Shown: positions 37,650 to 49,779 of the stretch, piece after piece
Layout: each line of letters starts with the position of its first letter
How positions within the stretch are numbered: the first letter of the stretch is position 1
From: Asterella californica
Lineage: Eukaryota > Streptophyta > Marchantiopsida > Marchantiales > Aytoniaceae
Assembly (NCBI GenBank): GCA_036924285.1
Contig: JAYKYS010000017.1
Coordinates: 6,367,501 to 6,431,500, forward strand
Reading direction: 5' to 3'
DNA length: 64,000 nt
Notes under the pieces: model-generated
What the model saw: the letters and a program-made list of their open reading frames with translations, nothing else
What the model was told of the DNA's origin: nothing
Databases searched by the model: none
Position numbers and translations under genes: made by a program

Positions 37650-37745
37650 CAACTTCGCAATGCTGATCTAGTCAACTATCATACTCTTTCATCTCACCAA
37701 CTTCGCAATGCTGATCTAGTCGACTATCATACTCTTTCATCTCAC
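37650..37745. repeat. Tandem duplication of a 48-bp unit
   Basis: 37650-37697 and 37698-37745 are identical except for one base (CAACTATC versus CGACTATC). The unit length is a multiple of three. It lies just beyond the 3' end of the PGG-domain gene. Confidence 0.9.
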
Positions 37746-37807
37746 CTCGACAAGCTGTTGAAAAGCCAAAACAGCTGAACGCTCGTGTGCTCCTCGACGG
37801 CTGCATA

Positions 37808-39258
37808 TTACTCTTGATTGAACTGATTAAACTTTGTGTATCCCAGTGGAGGTTGGAGCCATCCCGCAAATGTCACGCTTGCAATCAGCGTAGCTCCGAC
37901 CAAAGTTGTATTCCCTGCGTCGACGTGGACCTGTCGATCATGGTACTGCTTCTCCATGAACGTCTTCACGTCCTCATCCTTGAGCTTTAGAGCTTCTGTG
38001 TCCTTCATAGTCGATGAGTAATCGGAGCTGACTATCTGCGAACTTCTGGACGTTACTATAGTAGCGCCCAGACTTGGACTTTGAGATCGGCGATCCCTTG
38101 GGAGTCTCGGCTGCGGAGTTCTTGAAGATTTTTGGGCTGCCGCTCCGAGAATCATAATCGCTCGGGGAAGAGGGATTCGACTGTACGTCCTGTCCGCCTC
38201 GTTTAGATTGAGCTTGCTGCTGCTGCTTGGTGGCTGCCGGAGCTTGCATCGGGGTACTCCATTTTGTCGTCGAGGTACTGGCTACAGAAGCCCGACGATT
38301 AGGAGGCAGAGGCAGAGCGGACTTAACAGATTCAGGTGATGCCTGATTCATTATATTCTTTGTGATCTTCATGACATTGTTCCCGCTCATCCATCCCAAC
38401 ACGGTTTCTGCTCGGATGTCCTAAGGCTATCTGACGGGCTGCTAGCACCAAATCGAAACTTGAGCATGTTCTATATGTGTACATGCGGTTCTGATGTTCA
38501 ATCCTGATAATTATACCATATCCAGTGTCCTCAGTACTACGGTGTAAATTATGTCTTGTGCTTAAGCTGGTTCAGAAGTTGTATATATAGAATCAATCAG
38601 GCGAAACATATACATCGTTATTTTTAGACCTACTAGTTAGATGCACCATGTGTCCATGCAAAATACGATATTATATGTTCTGGAACTGAACATTCATTAT
38701 ACCAACGAATCTTGGTTGCAACTGCATTAAGTAAACTGCTCATCAGAATCACACAAGCAATCCACTCACTTTGTAGCGGAGGGATAAAGAGATGGTAAGC
38801 GGCCCACTGAGAGAGACAAGCAGAGAGGAATGAAGGACAGCAAGGAGCTTGACGGAAAGGTGAAAAGTACATGAGAGAAATAGGCTCGCTTACCCAGCAC
38901 AGAATTCCTACGCAGTTTGGATTGGCTGCTGCTCGAGCTTCTTCGGTTGCTTGGGATAATCCGGAGAAGCTGCTGCGGTAATTCTCCTATTGCTGCTCCC
39001 TTGGTGACGAGCCACGTATGGCATGACCACGAGCTCGTCCAGTATAATAACAGTGGGCGGCTCGGCAATTGACATCAGTGGTTTGCTGCGGCTCTTGCTA
39101 TTAGCAAACGCCGAATCATAGTTCAACCAGTCCTTGTAATACCGAGCAAACTGTTGAGTATTTTCATCCAAATAATCTTGATACAACTTCTCCAGAGCCT
39201 GCAGTTGAGATGTTTGACCGGCCGACAGATTGATGCCGCTCCGGATGGTATCGCTGCT
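37808..39258 (-). pseudogene. PGG-domain protein gene, partial, inside the transposase intron
   Basis: Upstream exon from 39258 (acceptor CATAG) reads INLSAGQTSQLQALEKLYQD and NTQQFARYYKDWLNYDSA to 38908. The next exon from about 38420 (acceptor CCTTAG) reads TVLGWMSGNNVMKITKNIMN, then a Ser/Pro-rich linker with SPKIFKNSAAETPKGSPIS. In another frame TMKDTEALKLKDEDVKTFME and GNTTLVGATLIASVTFAGWL with QPPLGY to the stop near 37808. The last part is the first membrane helix of the plant PGG domain, usually at the end of ankyrin-repeat membrane proteins. No ankyrin repeats are seen and the later helices are missing. The frame change within the second exon needs a shift or a small intron, so I call it a probable pseudogene or captured fragment. 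Confidence 0.55.
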
Positions 39259-42200
39259 CTATGAGAGATGGAGAAAAGTAGGAGAACTCAGTGAAGATAG
39301 ATGCGTAAGATCCAGTGGCTGTCATATCGATAACATCCAGTCTGATAAGATTAGATTCGACATGAATTGATGTGATGTTTCACTTATCTGAGTACTCCAC
39401 CTCTACTTCACTTCGCACACCTTTTGAGTAGATTTGTGAGTCTGGCTCGTCTGTTACTTGTCAGTCTACTTCTGGAGAATGTCACTTGTTTAAAAAGAGA
39501 TCCAGGGGTGGAGGCGGTGGCTGCATACGATAGTGCTCTGGTCGTTACAGGAAAAGAGAGGAGAGAGAAAGAGAGAGAACTTGAAAGTGGCAGTTTTGTG
39601 AGTGCTCTTTGTCGAAGACAAATATCAGTTACAGTTCTAGCAATAGACTACACGCCATCTTCACTTTCTTGGGAGGGAAGTGAAGATGTGTCTTGGTACT
39701 CCTAGATGAATCGTAAATTATCTACAGATTTGTTTCAGATGTTCTGATAGACGATTAGAAAAACTCATGACACATATGACCGGACTTAACTTCAAACTTT
39801 TTAATTTATAGTTGTGTTGTCCTTGCTTGCAGGTAGAGCAAAGAGACAAGATCTCAAGATCAACAACCTATCGAAATATGATTGCACATAGCAGCAGAGT
39901 AAACTTTGATGATCTTCAAGTGCACGGAGACATCGGATATACTGAACCAGAACACATAGAAGCAGAACCATGTGCTGTTGAAATAGAGCACTCTGTTCAA
40001 GCTGACGAACATAATGTGGATATCATATCTAGTGTTCATCCACAGATAAGTCACACATCCAGTTTATCTCCTATTCATGAATATATCTATAGACAGGCAT
40101 GTAAATTACAGACCTGCTTAGACAAAGGAAAAGTTTCGATTGATACACAGAATGCTGTATTTGAAGCTTTATTTTCGACATCAACTTTGAGTGGAGAACG
40201 AAGAGATGTTTTGGATATATCAGATTCCAGACTCGGAGTTCTTCTTCGACAGGCAGGTTCTCATTGGGACGGTGGACCATTGGGTCATTCTAGTTTGTCA
40301 TCGTTCAGAGGTTATATCAAGACATACAAAAGTCTTGGTATGCCAGAGCCTGAAACGTGGAGATTATGTTCTGGAGAGAAGGGCAAGTTACACGATGTGC
40401 GGGTGTATGGTCCAAGTAGAACTTATGACATATGTGATAATAGAGATTGTGATAGTACTCTCAATAATATGTTGAGTTTTGAATATGTGTCACTCAGTAA
40501 AATGTTGACACATATATGTTCGAGTAGAACATACTGTCATATTTTGTTAGAAATGTGGCGAAACAAAAATGATTGGTTCAGAAAAGATCACACTTTTGTT
40601 CCAGCAGTTATCACTGATTGGTGGCATGGGAAGAAAGCACAAGAGTTCAGTTGGTTTTGGGATCCTGAATATACATTCGAGATCCCAGTATTATGTCGGA
40701 CATGTTGGTACAGTTATCCGACTGTCCCAATTAGGTGCAGAGAACTTGAAGATCCTTGCAATTTTGATTCAGCAACTCAAGAATACTCATTCCATTGCGT
40801 TCAATGCGGTCATTTCATTCGAGTTAAACGAGCATTCGATCGGGTGAGTGCATCATCCAGCTTCTTCATCCATCTTATATTTTCTTCATCCATCTCATGT
40901 TTATGTATCGGAAAGAGTCGATGTCTATAATTCAAAGAGAGAAACATATCAAAATTTTCACTTCTATCTTATGCTTTGTGAGTATTATTAATATATATTT
41001 TCATGATGTGCAGGGTGATCCACGTAATCTTGCGCTTATGGGACATTGGGATGGGTTTCAGGCGACAAGCACGAGTTACAGAACAACATGGACAGTTGAA
41101 GTGAAGATTCTTAATGCTAAAACTCGTTCGAGATTGCCTGACATGATAACACTATTCATTCTTGTTTCGAAGTTGAATGCTGAGATGAAGACGGTTCGTC
41201 TTGATTCTTTTTTAGAACCTTTCATTCAGGAATTACAAGTGCTTTTTGTGGATGGATTGCAAATCAGTTATGACTATCCTTCTACAGAGTTAGATAGTGC
41301 GATACCTCTATCTCAGAGAACCACTATCAGAGCCATCATGATGCTGTTTACTGGCGATCATCCAGCACAATGCAAAGTTGGTGGATTTAGCAATGGAGGC
41401 AAAGCAGGTTGTCGGAGATGTGTTACAAGTACTAGGTGGAGGCAAATACCAGGACAAGGTGTAGTTGGTGGTCGGGTTGAGTATTTCAACAACAGATTTC
41501 AAGGAAGATACCCTCCGGTGAAAAGATCAACAACAACGACAGCTGAAGGTGTAGAAAAACTATTACTAGCAGAAACAAGTATACAGAGAACGCAGATTTC
41601 CATGGAATATGGAATTACAACCGAGAGTAAGCTTTAGCGTTTGTATAAGTTATATAGTTTTGATCTACCTAAAGATCTATTGTATGACAGCATGCATTGT
41701 CTTGCTTTATGTATGTTCAAGAACTATGTAGAGAGGTTAAAGAGTTTGGTAGAAACACAACCAAACATGAAAACTAGTTTGTTACAGGCTATGCATGATA
41801 TAGTCCGCACAAGGCCTTATGGTTTAACTGGTCGATGCATCGCCTAAGGATATATTCACTCGTTTAGGGTTCTTTAAAGCTGAAGAGTATACACGATTTA
41901 TCATATATGTTCTACCACACATTCTGGACAAAATAGGTTTAGATCACATGACAAACCTAGGTAGTATTGGGATTCTACTTATTGAGATTGGTCGACTCTT
42001 TTACTTAAGATCTCGAGTTGAAGGATGGACTTCAAAAACTCTTCAGTTGGCAAGAACATTGTTCACTTCATGGAGGATTCGTTGTGAAGCGACTTGGGGT
42101 TGTTCGAGTTTCATATTACAACATGTTACAGGTAAATACTATGACATTGATTTTGGTTGAAAGATTTGCTCATGGTTGTTTTTTATATTCAACAAAATTC

Positions 42201-43642
42201 TGATTAATTGTCATCTCTTGTGTAGGGAACGGAGAGCTCATAGACGACATTGTCAGGCACGGGCCTCATTATGTATTTTGGTGTTATTCGTTTGAGCGTC
42301 TCGTGTCTGGTTATAATCGGACAAAGACCAACAAGAAGGAGATGGAGGAGACTTTTACGTTGCATTACGTTAGACTCTTTTTCAATACTGTCCGAGAGCA
42401 AATATGGTTAGATGAAGATAATATGTCTCTTGTCGATAGAGCAATAAGATTGGTACATAAACATTTGTGGGTCTCCAGTAGTAGAGAAGAAGAGCGAACA
42501 CAACTATCTCGTTCTTCTTGTTGTTCTTCATGGCATAAAAGTTCTGTGATAATCAGTGCATCACAGAACCTAGCGTACAGCATGTGGAGAAACAGCTTTT
42601 TGTTATACTCTGATAATGTATGTGTGAAAACTTTGTTGTCCAAAGGAATAGGTGTAGGGGGAAAGTGCTTGAAGAAAAAGCAGATGCAGAGAGGTCTACA
42701 TACATATTTGAAGCGGTTCTGGCAAGAGGAGGGTGTATTAACAGAGTTCAACGCGTCATTGTTCGATGAAGAGATCTTCATACTGAAGACAGTGCTGGTG
42801 AATGGTGACGTTTATCGCAAAGATGATCATGTTATCATCTTGGAGGATGCTGCGAAGTCACAAAAGACACAATGGAACTGGAAAGGTAGGATTCAAATGA
42901 TTTTCCTTCATACTTTACATGATCATGCAGAGATATTTGTGGAGTTCAGATGGCTTTACAACAATACTGTCAACGGGAGCATGTCCATTGATTACATATC
43001 AGGCATGCAGCTTTTGAGTTCGACCGAAAGAAGTCATACATCTGATAATTTTCGACCTGCTGCATAGCTAGGTGGTAAATTTTTTTCTGTGAGGAGAGAC
43101 TATGGTAATGGAAGAACTCAAGATATCTTGGCATCGGAGGTTACAGATGGTAGAGAAAGACGCTCTTTATTAGACCTTGGTGCAATTGGACATCCGCCAC
43201 CTTATCTTGAAGAGAACGACGTCATGATAGTCAGAAGGTCATCTCAGTTGCAGAGCAGAAGTTCAGAGATGTTTGCTCTTTGTGTAGTTCGAGAAGTGTG
43301 TTTTGCACGAAGATCTGGCGATGGACCAGATCGGAGGATTGAGGAGGTCCTTGAAGATGAGGCAGATGACATGGAAAAGGCAGAATCCACAGCAACGAAC
43401 TCATCATCATGTGGTGTAGTCCATGTTTCATGGTTGAGAAAATTTAGATCAAGAGAGTTGATAGCAAGTCCTACTGCTGATGTAACTGTTACTATTGAAC
43501 GATTGTTACAACTAGTCAATAGTCTAGAACCATGTGAATGTTCTGAAGGTGGAAGGATCATTCGATGGAAAGTATCAGCACAGTTAGAACAGTTTGCTTA
43601 CAATTGAAAATGTTCTGTGATAGATAGTGCTCTACGCCTTAC

Positions 43643-44400
43643 CGTAAGACGCCATTGTTCTTCTTTTTTTGAATGAACTGCTAGCTCCCGAGCGAGTGTA
43701 GCTTTGAGTTCATCAACTGCTGTTCTGGCCTGCTTCCTAGAATGTTTTGATATCTCGACACGTGCCTGCTGCTCCAGTTTAGTCTGTTCTTTCTGCAGCT
43801 TACTCATCTACCGGATGGTGGAATCTCAGAGCGGAGAGTATGACATGAAACATGTGAAAAGTATAGGTCGGAGATTCGGGCAAAAGACTTATCAAAAGTA
43901 AGAGAGGAAGTATACGATGAGACAAGTAGTGCTGTCATTTGTTTACTTCTGTATCCTTGATTTTCTGAAGAGCCTCCTCATCTGATGTCTTTTGCCTTTA
44001 TCCAGTTCAGCGCTCTTGGCAAACTATTTTGCATCTGTAATGTATCTCTTTCCGAAGCTCATAGATCTGCTTGACGAGTACCATGTTAGCTTTCCGAAGG
44101 CGATTGCTCTACAATCAGGAAGCAGAACAACGAGTCTGTGTTCGGAAACTGAGCTACTTTGGATGGGACAGAAAACAAGATGGAATCTCCCTCCACGTCT
44201 TCCTTGTATTGAGAATGTGCAATTTCATCAGCTTTTGTCTTAATCTTGACCGGGTTTTTACCAGCAGTTTGCTGGTTTGCACCTTACAGACTTACTTTGT
44301 CCTCTTCGGTTTGTGTGGCAGTCTTTATAGGTGAGATACTCTTCACGGAGCTGGTTCGTGAACTCTTTGCCGTTTCTCAGCGCTCCGAAAGATGGTTATA
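43643..44400 (-). pseudogene. Coiled-coil protein gene fragment
   Basis: The last visible exon, about 43811-43643, ends at a good donor (CTTACG/GTAAGG) and reads LQKEQTKLEQQARVEISKHS and VDELKATLARELAV, a Glu/Lys/Gln-rich heptad-like helix. Upstream pieces read KTSDEEALQKIKDTE (near 43965), VLVKQIYELRKEIHYRCK (near 44050) and LRNGKEFTNQLREEYLTYKD (near 44385). Stops lie between the pieces that simple introns do not fully explain. It is a host-type coiled-coil protein of unknown identity, possibly still partly spliced; its 3' end is cut off at the CACTA-like element. Confidence 0.45.
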
Positions 44401-44664
44401 TTGTTTAGTGGAACAAATGGATTCCCCGTCTTCTTTCACTAAATGCTAACTGCTTATGACTGCAGTTGTTCTTGTGACAAAGATTTTAAATTGCAGTGCT
44501 GTCTCAAAGCTAGACAAGACTAGACTGTTACATTCTTTGATGGTACAGTTTCTGAGTTTTGAAACTGTATTTCAGTTGTCTCTAGAGAGTTTCACTATTT
44601 CGAAACTCTGTTTTGCGGTTGAATCAAGTTCTTAATAAATTTTCTTACTTTTGCCAGAACTTTT

Positions 44665-44711
44665 GAGAGCCATATGCAAATATGAAAAACTCATATTTGC
44701 ATATGGCTCTC
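44665..44711. repeat. Perfect hairpin, 21-bp arms, 5-nt loop
   Basis: GAGAGCCATATGCAAATATGA at 44665-44685 and its exact complement at 44691-44711, around AAAAC. It lies between the coiled-coil remnant and YUCCA. The region 44460-45050 otherwise shows no gene. Confidence 0.9.
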
Positions 44712-45059
44712 ATGCTGGGTATTTTCTCTGGCTGATAATATTTCAGAACTTTGTAATTTTCGATATGGATGTGACTGGGCTCTGGTTTTTACCATGGTGT
44801 ATATTACATGTTTCAGTGTATGGTTGAAATATTTTCCTCGAATATGGCAATAATGCTCTTTCTGAACTGGCTAATACTTCACTACAAATGTTCTGAAGTT
44901 CACTACTGTGCACATTGAAATTGCGTGCAATCTTCCAAGGTAAACACTCCATCACAGCATATGGCCATTTTACACCGTTATAGACTCAACATATCATATG
45001 CCTGTGTCAAATCCCAAGGTTGGCCGCTTTTCCTACTTCTTTGTAAACTTACAGTTGAA

Positions 45060-46199
45060 AGTAGGAGTTTTCCCATCCTGGGTTCGGCATGATTTCTCCC
45101 TGTGTCTACAGACGTTGCTTCGGTATCCTGTGGCTAGAATGATCGCGTCGTAAGAGTCCGTTTGCCCATCTTCAAAACGAACTCCATTATTCGTTAACGA
45201 AACAATTCCAGGAACTACCTGGTACCCAAAATGCGCAGGAAATCCATCAGTCTAAGGGGAAACGTACAAGCAGTTCCGCATGAGATCTTGAGGTGTTTAG
45301 GAATGGAATACACATTTCACCTTGATATGACCGCTCTTGATCTTGTTGAGAGTACCAACGTCCAGAATGGGGGTCTTCCCGACCTTCTCTTTAAACTCCA
45401 TGGGACCTTCTTTCGGTCGGTTGAATCCATACTTCGCCACATTGCCCAATACCAGCCAGGCGCAAGAAAGCAACAGCCAGTCAGTTAGCCGCACAGGGAG
45501 AGTCTTCATCAGTTTCATTCCGACTGTGAAAGTCGAAATACCGAATATATCTCTTGGCAGTAAGTGGACCTGAAATGGGGCACAGCAGGGAGAGACTTCA
45601 GCAGTTTCATTCCGACGGTGAAAGTCGAAGTACCGAATATATGTCTTGGCAGTATGCGGACCTGAACGAGACACTGGATCTGTCACAGGAGAACGATTCA
45701 TCGAATGGAGTACTGCTTTTAGCGCACATATCGACATTAGAACCATGGAAAATTCCGGACAACACTAGTACTAGTCTGAGACAGGGTACCAGTGAGAGGG
45801 TGGTGCGACCCCTTGGATGTACAACCTCCGCGGAAATTAAGCACAGTTGAGCTCACTGCAAAATTGTAAACTACTGTGAAACCACCGCTATATGATCTTC
45901 AGCTTTACCTAAGTAAAGAGACAGAAGATCCCATAAAGAAACGAAGACGACTTAGCTGCAGCTGCTTAAGTTCAACCGTATGAGACAATGCAGGAATCGA
46001 CACTTATATTTATGGTACTGTACATGTCAGTGTTCATGAATGGGAGTAAGCAGCGGAGAAGATTCATTACCGGTCCGCGGACAAGAATTGATGGTTTAAC
46101 ATTAAAGTACAATAGGTCCAGAGATATCTCCATCCCTGAATTTCCGCAGCCCACGACGAGCACATTCTTTCCTACATATTCGGAAAGAATGCGGCGATT
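45060..46199 (-). pseudogene. YUC: YUCCA flavin monooxygenase, 3' half
   Basis: YUCCA enzymes oxidise indole-3-pyruvate to indole-3-acetic acid with FAD and NADPH. Exons (high to low): about 46178-46071 with [17 protein letters not shown] (NADPH-binding GxGxxG) and SILVRGP; 45569-45321 with VHLLPRDIFGISTFTVGMKL, VLGNVAKYGFNRPKEGP and TPILDVGTLNKIKSGHIK; 45218 to about 45110 with VVPGIVSLTNNGVRFEDGQ and DAIILATGYRSN (the conserved ATGYRSNV). GT-AG limits fit at each junction. The usual C-terminal end (GFPK..GWKG..GLYAVGF) is not found; reading on gives an unrelated tail. The sequence 5' of this half is broken at 46199-46207 by repeat A2. The N-terminal part lies at 60895-61311. Confidence 0.85.
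45494..45667. repeat. 92-bp-period duplication of a YUCCA exon start with its splice acceptor
   Basis: Two similar segments of about 82 bp begin at 45494 and 45586. Each carries TTCAG/GTC followed by LLPRDIFGISTFTVGMKL-type coding (the intron-proximal copy reads ILPRHIFGTSTFTVGMKL). The period is not a multiple of three, so using the acceptor at 45661 runs into a stop, while the acceptor at 45569 gives an open frame. Confidence 0.85.
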
Positions 46200-46389
46200 C
46201 TTAGAGTCAGAGAGAGTGTCTTGAAGAAGAGAGAAATTTCAGACGAAGACTATTGCATTCAGACGAAGTCTATCTCAGGCGCTGTCTATTGCGTTAGATA
46301 ATTCAGCGATCTTCTTAGAGTACGCTGTCAATAACGTCGAAGTTGTCAAGGATCAGAGCTTTTGAGCCGAACCAAGAGGAACTTCGGAA

Positions 46390-47850
46390 CCTTCAACAAG
46401 CTCTGCATTCATTTTTCTTTTATGTGATACTTTAACTCAAGCTAGGGGGTAGCTTGTCTATCTCAGCCTTAGCTTAGCTCTTGCCCAACTTGGTAAGCTC
46501 GGGTGCAGTTTCTTGTGGAAATGACACTGGAGCATTTTTTGGAGACCCGTTTCATTGTGTGAGGTGCCCCGTAGCGCGCCATTCATCCCATTCCAAACAT
46601 GCACATCCTCCGATATGTGCCAACATTTCCACTAGTTCTCATGGCTCTCTAAATTGCCATCGCTCTCTTCAACGTCTTCATCAGGTAGAAGATCTACATC
46701 CATGATCTGGTCTGACTCCAAAAATCCGGTTACCTCAATAGATTCTCCCTTACTTTTGAACAACTTGATACGCTTCCTGACGACAATAAGCCTTAAATGT
46801 GTACCATCAAGCTCATGCAAAGAATAAGTAGCATTCCAGTATACTTCTAAGACAACATATGGACCAAACCACCTCTTAGAAAATTTCCGAATCGTGGAGT
46901 GTTAGTTCTCTAGAGTATTGTCATACACCAAAATCCAATCTCCAACATGTATGGATTTTAGTGAGAGCTTGTGGGTCTTGTCAAACCTGTCTTTATTCTT
47001 GAGACGAGACTTTTTTAGCTTCTATTATACCTCTAGAAGATCCCCCTCTCTATGTTCTAACTGCTTGATACGAAATGCAAGAAGCTGTACACAATTCATT
47101 TCATATTCACATGATAAAGTAGCCCATGTAAGAAATTCCTCCTCTACTAGCATAATTGACTTTTGACCCAGCATCATTTCATTGATTATGTATGCATTAG
47201 TAGTGCAATGAATCGTCTTGTCAGTCCATAGAGCAAAAGAAAGTAACCTAGACCACTCTTTACACTACCATCGCATGTCTTCACCAGGGCTTGAACAATC
47301 AATGGATGTCCCCGCTCGCTCTTACCAATCTCCTCTGGATTCATGGCATAGTGAGTCTGAGTTTCACTCCGTGTTGGACAAAGAGCTCTTTCACTTTTGT
47401 ACCACGTAATTCTCCTCTATCTGCAAGTAATTTTCCTATAGATCCATATCTATAGATAATATCTCCAAGAACAAATCTCTTCTGTGGTCTTCGTCCTCAT
47501 AGCTCGTCCTTCTACAAAGTTGGAGAGGTCGTCACGGACCAACATCAAGTACCTCACATCCCATAACCTCGGAGGCATCATCATCAAATCAAGAACTCAT
47601 TAGAAGTGAATACTAGACAGATAAACAAGCACCAGTCCATCTCTGTAATACACCTTCGAGTAAAACTGACAATGCAAGCATGAGCTCACAAAGCTCACCA
47701 CATCTTGATACAGATCTTTCCACAAGTATCATTCTTTTAATTCTATGTAGGTAGCTTAGGTTCCTCGATGTCTAGTCTACAAGGTGTTCTAAAACTCTTT
47801 CATCAGTTGTTGCTTAAACCCTAAACTTTTTTAGATCATCTATAACTCGG
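46390..47850 (-). pseudogene. Ty3/gypsy pol fragment in A2
   Basis: Mirror of 6690-8420: LTR start at 46390-46560, tail at 46820-46632 (YSLHELDGTHLRLIVV in the minus frame), and integrase at about 47590-47270 (DRGEL, SERGHP-like). It ends at the palindrome 47849-47867, where it meets the kinase block; the left copy continues about 170-265 bp further. Not functional. Confidence 0.75.
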
Positions 47851-48169
47851 ACATCTTTAAGATGTCCATTTTAGAATGATTAATGATGGACTCCATAGCT
47901 CGAAGTGTGTCTCTCCTCCCTACATATGGGGCAAGAGGTTTAGTTTTCATTCATTATTTCATTTTAGTTCAACATTTTCACTCTTTTCTTCTTCATTGTT
48001 TTTACAGATTTCAAGAAGAGTTGCGGAGAATTGCATTGGAGATGATTTTAAATGCAAATGTAAGTTGCATAGCATATTTGGAAGGTGACACGAATCATGA
48101 TTTGATAGTTGACTCGCGTTGTACCTTATGATTGGGTGAAAGAGTACGAATTGTGGTTGACTAACGAGT

Positions 48170-48216
48170 TGTTTTAATAATGCACAAGTGCAAAACACTT
48201 CTGCATTATTAAAACA
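48170..48216. repeat. Hairpin, 21-bp arms, 5-nt loop, one mismatch
   Basis: A2 copy of the hairpin at 6414-6460. One arm base differs (CACTTCTGC versus CACTTGTGC), so only the left copy is perfect today. Confidence 0.85.
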
Positions 48217-48399
48217 TGCTCTTTTCACTTCTGAAGTGAATAAGACATGAAATGATTATTAGAGTCTATGTCGGCAAAAAGCAAAAGTGTGACAAAGATG
48301 ATTCACGTCTACAAAACGAAGGAAGAATGTTGGAGAATGAAGCTATGCGAGCCGATTTCAGATAACAAGATTCGATGACTTTCACCAATTCATGTTTTG

Positions 48400-49400
48400 A
48401 GAAGGATGAATCAGAGAAAAAGAGTAGGTGATGGAACATATGGAGATGTATATAATTATGGAATTCGAGATGCTGCACTGGTTGTGGAGTTTGGTGCAAA
48501 ACAATTCGTGCAATATATGACAAAATGATTCAAGTCGAGAGACGGTATGACTGACATGATCAAGGAACTGACAGAATTTTCAGTGACTCATACAAGAATA
48601 GTACGTTCAGTGGGTACACTTCATGACGAGAGGAATCCAGTTCTGTTATTTTCTTTTTGGAATGGTGGAAATATAGAACAATGGATCATCGATGAGAATA
48701 AAACTCGGGGTCAACTTTCAACAGATCTAGAAGTTCGTATATGAATTGAGGATACATAGATAGACCAGTTCGATGCAGAGAAAATTCTCTCCATCAAGAT
48801 ATTTCACAAGTATACGTTGCAGATTGAATGTACTTTGTGAGTGCTTCGTGGTCGGCATTTATGCATGATCACGAACAGTAACATTTGGATATGTATTTGT
48901 GCAACTTATTATAGCATTTTCAAATGAGATGTATTATGGGACTATGAGGCAAGTACGTTTGAAAACACGTCGCAACACGTTTGTTCGATCAATGGTGTTC
49001 GTCTGAATAAGAAATCTTGGACCAAATGGTATACGTTACAACGAGCACAAAAATAATCCTAGACCGTGAATGGCTCCAGAGTTGATGAAAGTTAAAATTG
49101 CTCGTCAAGCGAGACTTGGAACGATCATTTGTTCATACTCTTTATACAAAAGTGTCCGACATATATGCCTCCGTGTATATCACATGAATTCTTTCTGGAG
49201 AGTATTTCATGAATATGACTCTCCAAGAAGAACAAGAGTATAACGAGTTGAAATAGCAAGAAATATTCTCGAATGGCACATCCACCATCTGAGATTGGTG
49301 AGGCTTTGCGCTAAGCTATTCAACTCATGACTCATCCGTCGTAAGCTCAAGGAGGATATCCTCGAAAAACAACGCTGTACTGGATGTTGCTTTTTGAAGA
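48400..49400 (+). pseudogene. Decayed protein-kinase-like gene, copy in A2
   Basis: KRVGDGTYGDVYNYG and ALVVEFGAKQFVQ start near 48418 (glycine loop and candidate lysine). After a TGA, 48547-48744 reads ELTEFSVTHTRIVRSVGTLH and NGGNIEQWIIDENKTRG. At about 49060 comes R-P-stop-M-A-P-E-L, with the same TGA as in the left copy, then a D-I-Y-like segment and YNELKYQEIFSNGT-like tail. The shared stop shows the gene was dead before duplication. 47883-48131 contains a possible upstream exon (ALEMILNANVSCIAYLEGDT). Confidence 0.6.
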
Positions 49401-49779
49401 TCAAATGAAGATGTCTCTATTTGATTGAACATGTCCAATAGAGAATCTGTAATGTGCACAAAATGTTCTTTTTTCTACAAGAGATGAAGATTCAAAATAA
49501 CGATTAGATGTCTTTGTTTTTCTTCAAACTCGGCTTGTGAATTTTATAATAAAGATTTTTGTGATAAATGATTTACCTGTTTTTCAAAACACTTAGTATG
49601 ACTTTGTGAACCTGGTGTTTTCGAAAGTTAGATCAGGATATAACAATTTCAAATTTATCACAAATAAGTTTTGAAACACGTATAAGGATGACAACGGGAG
49701 AAGGTTCTTGGCATGGAGATGCAAACGCTCGAAAGAGAAAGGATACTTTAGACCTAGATGCTATCAAGCCGCTTTTCAG

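Larger units (their letters stand above)
36892..43607 (+). pseudogene. CACTA/Tnp2-like transposase, five exon-like segments, recently broken
   Basis: Exons read as 36892-37089 (KCDCKYACSRK, a Cys motif, then LVSIQTRRRHAKYD), 39833-40843, 41014-42131 and 42226-43607, all with GT-AG limits and compatible phases. Key parts are CRTCWYSYPTVPIRC and HCVQCGHFIRV (zinc-like), ALMGHWDGF, WTVEVKILNAKTRSRLPDMI, SNGGKAGCRRC (GW-x-x-x-G-x-x-x-CP-x-C-like), LPKDLLYDSMHCLALCMFKN, and GPHYVFWCYSFERLVSGYN. These fit the Tnp2 and DUF4218-like pattern (LHDxMHC; FERxxxxxK). In-frame TAG stops lie at 41635-41637 and 43065-43067, and a one-base shift at about 41846; otherwise the frames are long and clean, so inactivation looks recent. 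CACTA ends were not found. Confidence 0.8.

Noticed and set aside
42365..42781. 138-codon minus-strand frame
   Set aside because: It lies entirely inside the transposase exon on the other strand and shows no motif.
43620..43640. Possible CACTA terminal repeat (TAGTG) after the transposase
   Set aside because: A TAGTG word occurs but no matching CACTA-type inverted partner was found upstream of 36892.
45668..46070. Calling 45668-46070 a transposon insertion in YUCCA
   Set aside because: A GT donor at 46070 and CAG acceptors at 45661 and 45569 fit a normal intron.
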